41,630 bases of DNA from an uncultured Candidatus Saccharibacteria bacterium. GTDB lineage: Bacteria; Patescibacteriota; Saccharimonadia; Saccharimonadales; Saccharimonadaceae. The DNA lies in NCBI GenBank assembly GCA_947302765.1, contig CAMYWN010000002.1, positions 1 to 41,630 on the forward strand, written 5' to 3'. Position 1 is the stretch's first letter. Each line of letters opens with the position of its first letter. Position numbers and translations under genes: made by a program. Positions 32,612 to 38,767 of the stretch are shown here, piece after piece. The notes under the pieces were generated by a model. It ran no database searches. It was not told the origin of the DNA and saw only the letters and a list, made by a program, of their open reading frames with translations.

Positions 32612-32644
32612 TTACTGTCCCGCCGGACTACTCAGTGTTGTCAT
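32612..32644 (-). CDS. Putative 10-codon leader peptide MTTLSSPAGQ
   Basis: ATG at 32644, stop TAA at 32612, preceded at eight bases by AAAGGGGG. Position within the structured leader suggests a regulatory uORF, but chance occurrence is quite possible. Confidence 0.25.
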   Translation of the reverse strand: MTTLSSPAGQ

Positions 32645-32783
32645 CTTAGTTACCCCCTTTCTTCCCTCTATCAACTGGATGGGATGACTAAAGACAATAA
32701 AACTAACATGTTTTTCCTATCATCCCCAATCATCCCATCCCGTATTTGGGCCTTTTAAATGTACTTAGTTACCTATATTCACT

Positions 32784-32812
32784 ATTATAGCACAGATTGC
32801 TATTTCTGTCAA
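32784..32812 (-). promoter_or_regulatory. Perfect-consensus sigma-70 promoter
   Basis: Minus-strand TTGACA (32812-32807), exactly 17 bp, TGC-TATAAT (32789-32784). Strongest promoter in the window by consensus match; it starts right after the grpE stop region. Confidence 0.85.
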
Positions 32813-32838
32813 AAGCCCTACCCTCGGAATCTCAGGGT

Positions 32839-33312
32839 TTAGACCCGTTTCACCTTCACCATTGCAGGGCGGAGCACCTCTCCTTGATAATAGTACCCAG
32901 TCCTTAGAGTCTCTGCCACTACTTCCTTTTCACCGTCGCCCTCTACCATTACCGCATCATGAATGCCCGGGTTAAATTCCGTCCCTTCATCTGAAACTAT
33001 CTTAGCAAGTTCCAACTCCTTCATCGTCTTCGCTAACACCCCGGATACTGGACCTAGCTCATTCTTATAGCTCGCCACCGCTCTATCTATATCGTCAATT
33101 AGTGGCAAAAACCTCATAACCGTCGCAAACTTCGCCGTCTTAGCCGCATTTTCGCGTTGTACCTCCACCTGCTTACGATAGTTCTCAAAATCTGCCCTCG
33201 TTCGCTGCAAATCGTTAGTCAGCTCAGCAATTTTTGCTTTAGACTCTTCTGAAATTTTAGTAATTTCCGCTTCAAAATCACCCTTGCCTTGTGTTTTTTC
33301 TACTTTTTTCAT
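32839..33312 (-). CDS. grpE: Nucleotide exchange factor GrpE
   Basis: 157 aa. N-terminal long helix/coiled coil (ITKISEESKAKIAELTNDLQ) with RTRADFENYRKQVEVQ, then the C-terminal beta-wing domain (EGTEFNPGIHDAVMVE, VAETLRTGYYYQGEVLRPAMVKV), as in GrpE proteins that release ADP from DnaK. ATG overlaps the hrcA stop by 4 nt and has SD GGAGGAAGG. dnaK and dnaJ do not follow here, so the chaperone operon is split. Confidence 0.96.
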   Translation of the reverse strand: MKKVEKTQGKGDFEAEITKISEESKAKIAELTNDLQRTRADFENYRKQVEVQRENAAKTAKFATVMRFLPLIDDIDRAVASYKNELGPVSGVLAKTMKELELAKIVSDEGTEFNPGIHDAVMVEGDGEKEVVAETLRTGYYYQGEVLRPAMVKVKRV

Positions 33313-34046
33313 AATCCTTCCTCCAACATATTACCGGCATATTTTACCAGTGACATTACTTTTAAATAATCTTGCCTTGTCGGCCCTAGCACCCCGATAT
33401 AGCTTCTATCCGAAAAAGGCGAACGAAACTTCGATATAATCAAAGATACCTGTGAATTCCTTCCAATCGGGTTTTCCTGTCCAATAAAGATATTCAGTGG
33501 CTCACCCGGCGCCGCCTCCATCAACCACGGCTCCAGATTATCCAGTAGTTTTGCCACCGCCTGCACGCGGTTATTATCTAAAAACTCCGGTTGCGTAAAA
33601 AGCTTAGATATCCCTGCTAAATACAGCTGCCCTCCTATCGTCGCTAGCCCCAAATTCCCAGTCAAATCCACCAACACATCCACCGCCCGCCGAATCGCCG
33701 CATCAGCCCGCGACTGCGAGCTCACTCGTACTTGCAGAGCATGTTCTCCCCGCTCAAACGACCGTTGTCTCATTTCTCTCTTTTCAATATCGCCCAGTTG
33801 CTCCCTATTATCACTGATATGGTTCACATAAAAACGATATCCCGCATCAGTAGGCACGCGTCCCGCCGAAGTGTGCGGCTGCGCCACTAAACCAAGCGCC
33901 TCCAATCTTGCCATCTCGGCCCGAATTGTTGCCGGAGATACACCAAACAGCTTCGCCATTGTCATACTGCCTACCGGCGCAGCCGTCTCCGCATATTCTT
34001 CCACTACCTGACAGAGAATCTGTCTCTGTCTTTTTGTTATTTCCAT
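33309..34046 (-). CDS. hrcA: Heat-inducible transcription repressor HrcA
   Basis: 245 aa, shorter than the usual about 340. Winged-helix N-terminus is intact (ITKRQRQILCQVVEEYAETAAPVGS, SPATIRAEMARLEALGLVAQPHTSAGRVPT; shown here as SPATIRAEMARLEALGL and TSAGRVPTDAGYRFYV). The GAF-like and dimerisation parts are condensed; the C-terminus retains GVLGPTRQDYLKVMSLVKY. Start at 34046 rather than eight codons upstream, because TATAAT ends six bases before it (leaderless). A CIRCE operator overlaps the -35 area. Confidence 0.94.
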   Translation of the reverse strand: MEITKRQRQILCQVVEEYAETAAPVGSMTMAKLFGVSPATIRAEMARLEALGLVAQPHTSAGRVPTDAGYRFYVNHISDNREQLGDIEKREMRQRSFERGEHALQVRVSSQSRADAAIRRAVDVLVDLTGNLGLATIGGQLYLAGISKLFTQPEFLDNNRVQAVAKLLDNLEPWLMEAAPGEPLNIFIGQENPIGRNSQVSLIISKFRSPFSDRSYIGVLGPTRQDYLKVMSLVKYAGNMLEEGL

Positions 34047-34052
34047 AACTAC

Positions 34053-34058
34053 ATTATA
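34053..34058 (-). promoter_or_regulatory. -10 of leaderless hrcA-grpE
   Basis: Minus-strand TATAAT six bases before hrcA ATG; unlike the others it lacks the TGN extension. Confidence 0.65.
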
Positions 34059-34063
34059 CAAAA

Positions 34064-34090
34064 TTAGCACCCAGAATGCAAGAGTGCTAA
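34064..34090. promoter_or_regulatory. CIRCE operator
   Basis: TTAGCACCC-N9-GAGTGCTAA against the consensus TTAGCACTC-N9-GAGTGCTAA (one mismatch). It spans the -35 position of the hrcA promoter, so HrcA should repress its own operon. Confidence 0.93.
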
Positions 34091-34196
34091 TTTCATCATG
34101 TCCATACTAATTTCATCCTATCTATACTAACCCAGCCCTGTCTACACTTCAAATCCCCAGTAGCAACAAATACCCCACCCTAATTCAGTCATTCTA

Positions 34197-34205
34197 TGAT
34201 AACAT
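34197..34205 (+). promoter_or_regulatory. Probable extended -10 of the adenylate-kinase-like gene
   Basis: TGA-TAACAT ends six bases before ATG 34212, matching the leaderless spacing. The six intervening bases are themselves TATAAT, which is too close to the ATG to be its -10. Confidence 0.5.
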
Positions 34206-34211
34206 TATAAT

Positions 34212-34835
34212 ATGGAATCAAAAATCGAAGTTATCAAACAATGGCTAGGCGCAGGCTCTATCAATATTTTTGGCCTCCCGATGTCAGGTAAAGACACTCA
34301 AGGCATCAAACTAGCCGAAACTCTAGGCGCCAAATTTCTTTCTTCTGGCATCATTATCCGCGCCATGGAAGCAAAAACCAATAAATCTTATACCGCCTCT
34401 GGCGCTCTCACTCCCACCGACGTCTTCTACGAGTGGGTTCTACCATATTTTGAACGCCCCGATCTCTTCCGCACCCCCCTCATCCTATCCTCCATCGGGC
34501 GCTGGTCAGGTGAGGAAAACCCAGTCATGTCCGTCGCCGCAGGCGCCGGTCACCCAATCATGGCCGCCATTATCCTCGATTTATCCGAGGCCGATATCAA
34601 TGAAAGATTCACAAAATCCAAAGAACTAAATGATCGCGGCAACCGTTCAGACGATCAAACCCCGGCAATCTTCCAAAATCGCATTAAAGAATTCCGCGAA
34701 AAAACCATCCCAGTTATCCAGCACTACAACGAACTCGGCCTCCTCATCAGAGTTAGAGGCGACCAACCTCGCGACGCTGTCTTTAATGAGATAATCGCAA
34801 AGCTCTACGAAAAAGCCTTACAAGCTCGCTCCTAA
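34212..34835 (+). CDS. Adenylate kinase-like nucleoside monophosphate kinase
   Basis: 207 aa. P-loop INIFGLPMSGKDTQG (residues about 17-31), then a core of the short-LID NMP kinase type, with NDRGNRSDDQTPAIFQNRIK matching the R-x-DD lid/arginine region and VIQHYNELGLLIRVRGDQP near the end. Expected to phosphorylate (d)AMP or another NMP. It is divergent from typical Adk: an N-terminal extension precedes the P-loop, which has GLPMSGKD in place of GxPGSGKG, and the AMP-binding part is altered. Another adk may exist elsewhere. Its last 53 nt overlap the convergent lamin-tail gene. Confidence 0.8.
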   Translation: MESKIEVIKQWLGAGSINIFGLPMSGKDTQGIKLAETLGAKFLSSGIIIRAMEAKTNKSYTASGALTPTDVFYEWVLPYFERPDLFRTPLILSSIGRWSGEENPVMSVAAGAGHPIMAAIILDLSEADINERFTKSKELNDRGNRSDDQTPAIFQNRIKEFREKTIPVIQHYNELGLLIRVRGDQPRDAVFNEIIAKLYEKALQARS

Positions 34836-36162
34836 ATTCGTAGGCCAAATATAATACACCTACTAAGACTACAATCCCTACAATCCACCAAGCTACGAAT
34901 GACGATTCGCCCTCATTCTCTGATGGTTTCAATTCGTAGTCCGCCCCCTTATTCTCCACAATCTTACGGCAACGATTTGTCTCCGGATTTAAATAATAAC
35001 CCTCCTTACATTCCTTTTTTGCCGACTCTTGAGGTATATTTCTGCACCGGCCAGTCAGAATATTCAAATATTGACCTTCGGGACATGTTTTTACTGCCAC
35101 GCTTGTTACTTTTACGCAATTTCCAGTCTCTTCATTAATTACTTTCCCCTCCTCACAGGTTTTGTATTCCTGATAAACATTCCCAGCTCCCGGCGTAGGA
35201 GCATATGTCGTCCTCCATGTCTCCTCCCCCTTCGCATCGTATCCAATCAGGGCGTAAGCCGTCCCCTTCCTCTGTCCGTTATAATAATCTAGCTTGTCAA
35301 CCACCTCCCCATCCACATCTATTAACTCAATGGTATTCTTATTTGTCGGATTTTTCGTCAAAGCAAAATCTCGTGGATAATAAGCCATGTACCCTTCCGG
35401 CTTTACTATTCCCATAAGGTCATAACTTTTATTCTTATATTTTAGATTACAACCGTCCAATAACACTTGCTCCGAGCCAGAATTATATATTTCTATAAAC
35501 TGCTCCGTTCTTGCCGTATCGTAATAACTTAATATCTCTGAAAACTGCAAGCTTCTACACTGCGGTAGCAATTTATCGTCACTTTCGTTCACCTCCTCTT
35601 TTATCAGAAAAGCCTTTGCATCATAAATCGCCTCATACTCCTTAACGTGCTCAAATAAATTAGTTTCCACATTCCGTACCAAAACCGTTGGCTCAGCCGA
35701 TTTAAAATCCTTATAACATTCATCCTTTCCCGTCCAACACACCTTATCTATTACTTCATCTCCCCTTTTTATAGTCAAACCCGCCCGAAAAGCCAGCGTC
35801 TTTGTGTAGTTCATAGCGGCTAGCTCGTTCTCGGGCGAGCTAGCCAAACGAAGGAGTATGCTCTCGCCAGTCAAAAAACTATTCTCGGGAAACTCCACCA
35901 AAACCGAGTCGTTCCCGCTTGAGTTAGTATAGCCTATAGTTATGCCAGCGAGCGAAATCATTTCGTCGGAGCTATTCTTGCCAATTTCAATCATTTCTCC
36001 GACATTACTTTTGCCGTCAATCGTATATCCAGGATTAATTGCTTTTATATATATTTCTGGCAAATCACTATTTACTTCTACCGCAAATACACGACAACAC
36101 ATCGCTATCAAAGCAATCATTAAGCCACACATTAAGACGACAATTCTATTTTTTCTTTTCAT
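34783..36162 (-). CDS. Lamin-tail-domain surface protein with Cys-rich repeats
   Basis: 459 aa. Signal peptide (1-27), two lamin-tail-like beta-sandwich domains (about 30-150: EIYIKAINPGY...EMIEIGKNSSDEMISLAG; and about 200-325: LQFSEILSYYD...QFIEIYNSGSEQVLLDG), then three copies of a C-x2-G-x3-N-x2-T-x2-C-x-x motif (CEEGKVINEETGNC, CPEGQYLNILTGRC, CKEGYYLNPETNRC), a linker and a C-terminal TM helix (about 427-447) with a basic tail. Displayed on the surface; adhesion is a guess. No SD is evident before the ATG. Confidence 0.8.
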   Translation of the reverse strand: MKRKNRIVVLMCGLMIALIAMCCRVFAVEVNSDLPEIYIKAINPGYTIDGKSNVGEMIEIGKNSSDEMISLAGITIGYTNSSGNDSVLVEFPENSFLTGESILLRLASSPENELAAMNYTKTLAFRAGLTIKRGDEVIDKVCWTGKDECYKDFKSAEPTVLVRNVETNLFEHVKEYEAIYDAKAFLIKEEVNESDDKLLPQCRSLQFSEILSYYDTARTEQFIEIYNSGSEQVLLDGCNLKYKNKSYDLMGIVKPEGYMAYYPRDFALTKNPTNKNTIELIDVDGEVVDKLDYYNGQRKGTAYALIGYDAKGEETWRTTYAPTPGAGNVYQEYKTCEEGKVINEETGNCVKVTSVAVKTCPEGQYLNILTGRCRNIPQESAKKECKEGYYLNPETNRCRKIVENKGADYELKPSENEGESSFVAWWIVGIVVLVGVLYLAYEFRSELVRLFRRALRLSH

Positions 36163-36206
36163 GCCGCAAACTTAGCACTCAAGCTATAGAAACGCAACCC
36201 CCTTCG

Positions 36207-36215
36207 TGGTATAAT
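36207..36215 (+). promoter_or_regulatory. Extended -10 of the leaderless three-gene operon
   Basis: TGG-TATAAT, six bases before ATG 36222. Confidence 0.7.
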
Positions 36216-36221
36216 CAAAGC

Positions 36222-36923
36222 ATGAGTGTTTTCGCCTCTATCGGAATCGTTATCCTGTCTATGCTAATCATGTCGTCTCTCCAAATCGTACCTGGAGTTT
36301 TTGCTTTGTTTTATCATTACGCCCTTGGCAAACGCTCACGCCGCAAGGCTTCCATATTAGGGCTCTTTTTTATTCTAGGTACCGAAGTTATCTCTGCTTG
36401 CCTTTTCCTTTCCTCCTATTATCTAGTAAACCTCTTGTTTCTCGGCGAAGCTCGACCAGAAAATAGTTTCGTTGTCTGGCTAGCCGCCGGAGTTACTCTA
36501 GCATTAGCATTTTCGAGCTTCTTCTTTTATTATCATAAAGGCTCCACTACTACTTTTCTATCCAGAAAATACGCCAAATCCCTCCATCGCTATGCCACAA
36601 AAACCAATCGCCTATCCGACGCTTTCACACTTGGCGCACTTTCAAATGTCTGCGAACTCCCTTTTACACTTCCTCTGTTTATTATTACAGCAATCGAAAT
36701 CATGGAGATGTCAGCCGCATATGTCGCCAACGACCTCCTTACCGTCTTATACATTATCACCCCCACCATTCCACTTTTTATCATTTATTACAAATATCAT
36801 ACTCACCACAACCTTGCCGACATTTTAAGATCGCGCGCCAAAGAAAAGACCTTCACAAAATTTATTATCAGTTTTAGTTATCTAATAATCGCATTATTAA
36901 TTATAATCTTCAGGGCAATTTAA
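36222..36923 (+). CDS. Polytopic membrane protein, CcdA/DsbD or LysE-like
   Basis: 233 aa with six hydrophobic helices, internal two-fold pattern and the motif FTLGALSNVCELPFTLPLFI, which resembles the Gx(S/N)xCxxP segment of CcdA/DsbD-type electron conduits; the paired second Cys of CcdA is absent. A LysE-superfamily transporter is the alternative. Start chosen six bases after TATAAT; the frame is open 61 codons upstream but that part overlaps the divergent gene's start. First gene of a tight operon: the next ATG is one base after the stop. Confidence 0.65.
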   Translation: MSVFASIGIVILSMLIMSSLQIVPGVFALFYHYALGKRSRRKASILGLFFILGTEVISACLFLSSYYLVNLLFLGEARPENSFVVWLAAGVTLALAFSSFFFYYHKGSTTTFLSRKYAKSLHRYATKTNRLSDAFTLGALSNVCELPFTLPLFIITAIEIMEMSAAYVANDLLTVLYIITPTIPLFIIYYKYHTHHNLADILRSRAKEKTFTKFIISFSYLIIALLIIIFRAI

Positions 36924-36924
36924 A

Positions 36925-37164
36925 ATGGAAGAATTCGATCTCGACAAAATCACTAAAGCACTAAAAATCGACGCCAAAGCTATAGGCATACCCTCTGGTG
37001 CCGCCGAAGATTTTATCCAGAAGTCCCTTAAAGCCGCCACAAAAAAGCTTAGCACAAAAACTATCATTACAGAAAAAGATCTACAACGTACCCTAGCCAA
37101 AGAATTAAAAAAATACCATCAAGATTTAGCTTATGTTTATGAAAATCGTGATACAATTATATAA
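36925..37164 (+). CDS. Orphan ATP-cone-like small protein
   Basis: 79 aa. MEEFDLDKITKAL, AEDFIQKSLKAATKKL, ITEKDLQRTLAKEL and LAYVYENRDTI follow the order of ATP-cone domains (FD+xKI..., aexI..v, It..eIq..Ve..L, A..Yi.yR), which elsewhere sense ATP/dATP in ribonucleotide reductase or NrdR. The first beta-strands with the VxKRDG nucleotide-binding signature are missing, so nucleotide binding is doubtful. Located one base after the membrane protein and two before the oxidoreductase. Confidence 0.6.
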   Translation: MEEFDLDKITKALKIDAKAIGIPSGAAEDFIQKSLKAATKKLSTKTIITEKDLQRTLAKELKKYHQDLAYVYENRDTII

Positions 37165-37166
37165 AG

Positions 37167-38534
37167 ATGGGCAAAAAATACGATTTTAAATACATAGTCA
37201 TAGGCAGTGGCCCAGCCGGCAGTGCTGCAGCCTTAACTCTTGGCAAAGCCAAAAAACGTGTCGCCCTCGTCGAAGGACGTTATTTTGGTGGCTCAAACCT
37301 CAACACTCGTGACATCCCCTATGCTGTTGCGCTGGATTTTTCCCACACATATTCCAAAGCACGTTCACTCCCAGAATTTGGGCACCAAGATTTAACCTTT
37401 AATTTTTCCACTATTGCTTCTCGTGAGCTTAAAGCTATCGTCAATGCCGGCGGTAACAATCAAAAGCTCTACGAAGAATCCGGCATAATTTGTTTCAATG
37501 GTTTTGCTAACTTTCTTGACCCTCATACTATTGCTATCGGTAATCGCAGAATTACCTCAGAGAATTTCATCATCGCTACTGGCTCACACCTCAAAATTAG
37601 CGAAATTTCTGGCACCGAAACCGTCGGATTCTTATCCCCCGAAACTGCAATTAAAACTAGACGTCTTCCCAAAGTTCTCGCTATCGTTGGCGGCGGTTCC
37701 ACCGGTTGCGAAATCGCCTCGTTTTATGCGGAACTTGGTGTCAAAGTAATTCTATTTGAATTCGCCGAACGTCTCCTCCCCAAGGAAGATCAAGAAGTCG
37801 GAGAAACTATCTCGAACTACTTCACACAAGAATTAGGTATGTCCGTCTTTACCAGCACCAAAGTCGTCGCCATTCAAGAAGACAGCTTTAGTAAATCCGT
37901 TATTTTCCGCTTCGAAAACCAAGAAAAACTCATCCGCGTAGACAATATAGTCCTAGCCACCGGTAGCGAACCTAACTTAGATTGCGGCCTCGAAAACGCC
38001 AAAGTCAAATACAAAAACTCCGGCATTGTTGTTAATAAACACTTTGAAACCACAGCCAAACACATTTACGCCATCGGAGATTGTATCAGCACCGAATCTT
38101 CCACTGAGCGCGCCTACACCGAGGGTCTCACTCTCGCCACTAACCTCATCCATAAGTCAAAAAACATCCTCAACTATCATGGCTTCATTCGTCAAACTAA
38201 TACCTTCCCAGAAGTCGCCACTATTGGCTATAGCGAAGACGATCTAATTAAACGCGATCGCAAATACAAAAAAGCCATCATCAAACTAGACGAGATCCCA
38301 GCAAGCAAGATTTATAATTTCAACTATGGTTTCATCAAGCTCTTGTCTGATAAGAATAATCGCCTCATCGGCGCCAGCCTCGTCTGTCCTAACGCTAGCC
38401 TTATCGCCAACGAAGTTTCTGTTGTCATCAGACATCACCTCACGGCTCTCGAGTTAGCTAGCACCCCCCATATCATGAATAGTTTCAATTATGCTCTTAA
38501 ACTAGCTGCGAAAAAAATAGTCGAAAAAAAATAA
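37167..38534 (+). CDS. FAD/NAD(P) disulfide-oxidoreductase-family protein lacking the redox cysteines
   Basis: 455 aa, full length for dihydrolipoamide dehydrogenase/glutathione reductase relatives. FAD site VIGSGPAGSAAAL (11-23), NAD(P) site AIVGGGSTGCEIASFY, second FAD motif IYAIGDC, and the C-terminal dimer domain with NTFPEVATIGYSE and TPHIMNSFNYAL. The CxxxxC region is GGSNLNTRDIPYA, where Asn44 and Asp49 stand in place of both Cys, and the HPT base motif is also altered. It therefore cannot be a thiol-disulfide enzyme of the normal kind; a transhydrogenase, quinone or flavin reductase is possible. Confidence 0.85.
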   Translation: MGKKYDFKYIVIGSGPAGSAAALTLGKAKKRVALVEGRYFGGSNLNTRDIPYAVALDFSHTYSKARSLPEFGHQDLTFNFSTIASRELKAIVNAGGNNQKLYEESGIICFNGFANFLDPHTIAIGNRRITSENFIIATGSHLKISEISGTETVGFLSPETAIKTRRLPKVLAIVGGGSTGCEIASFYAELGVKVILFEFAERLLPKEDQEVGETISNYFTQELGMSVFTSTKVVAIQEDSFSKSVIFRFENQEKLIRVDNIVLATGSEPNLDCGLENAKVKYKNSGIVVNKHFETTAKHIYAIGDCISTESSTERAYTEGLTLATNLIHKSKNILNYHGFIRQTNTFPEVATIGYSEDDLIKRDRKYKKAIIKLDEIPASKIYNFNYGFIKLLSDKNNRLIGASLVCPNASLIANEVSVVIRHHLTALELASTPHIMNSFNYALKLAAKKIVEKK

Positions 38535-38536
38535 AC

Positions 38537-38550
38537 CCAGATAATTCTGG
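38537..38550 (-). terminator. Possible terminator of tRNA-fMet overlapping its CCA end
   Basis: CCAGA (38537-38541) / TCTGG (38546-38550), followed on the minus strand by a T-rich run formed by the A-run at the end of the oxidoreductase gene. Confidence 0.4.
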
Positions 38551-38624
38551 TTGCGGGGGTTGGATTTGAACCAACGACCTTTTGGTTATGAGCCAAACGA
38601 GCTACCAGGCTGCTCTACCCCGCG
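38548..38624 (-). tRNA. Initiator tRNA-fMet (anticodon CAT)
   Basis: Acceptor CGCGGGG...CCCCGCA with the C1xA72 mismatch typical of initiators; D-arm AGCCTGGTAGCTC, anticodon loop CTCATAA, CCA encoded. The anticodon stem is TTTGG/CCAAA, so only pairs 30-40 and 31-39 are G-C, while 29-41 is U-A instead of the conserved G-C. Confidence 0.95.
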
Positions 38625-38635
38625 ATGTACCATAC

Positions 38636-38641
38636 ATTATA
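38636..38641 (-). promoter_or_regulatory. -10 of tRNA-fMet
   Basis: Minus-strand TATAAT 11 bases before the tRNA 5' end, leader of about 5 nt. Confidence 0.5.
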
Positions 38642-38767
38642 GCTCATTAGCATCATTATGTCAATATTTTCCAATATCTCAACACCTTCGGCTAGCAACC
38701 AACATAACGATCATAGTAAGCTACCAACCCATCGATTATGGCTAATAGCTAAGCCATTACGCCAACG

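Larger units (their letters stand above)
32393..32777 (-). ncRNA. Long structured leader or independent ncRNA
   Basis: The minus-strand RNA from about 32777 contains, in order: a long-range 11-bp stem (32740-32730 with 32687-32677), a 10-codon ORF, a hairpin closed by ACGTAG/CTACGT (32591-32556), a GC-rich hairpin GGGGGC-GTCA-GCCCCC (32537-32522), an AAAAGG/CCTTTT stem (32507-32481), and a 9-bp stem (32458-32450/32443-32435) followed by AATTTT, which could act as an attenuator. I could not match it to tmRNA, RNase P, 6S, SRP or a riboswitch class. Confidence 0.55.

Noticed and set aside
32393-32777. tmRNA, RNase P RNA, 6S or SRP RNA
   Set aside because: No tRNA-like ends, no GAGGAAAGTCC/ACAGAAA-type RNase P core, no tag ORF or SRP GGAA loop arrangement was seen.
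36039-36221. 61-codon upstream extension of the CcdA-like gene
   Set aside because: It overlaps the start of the divergent lamin-tail gene and precedes the -10 box; ATG 36222 fits the leaderless spacing and a membrane-protein N-terminus.
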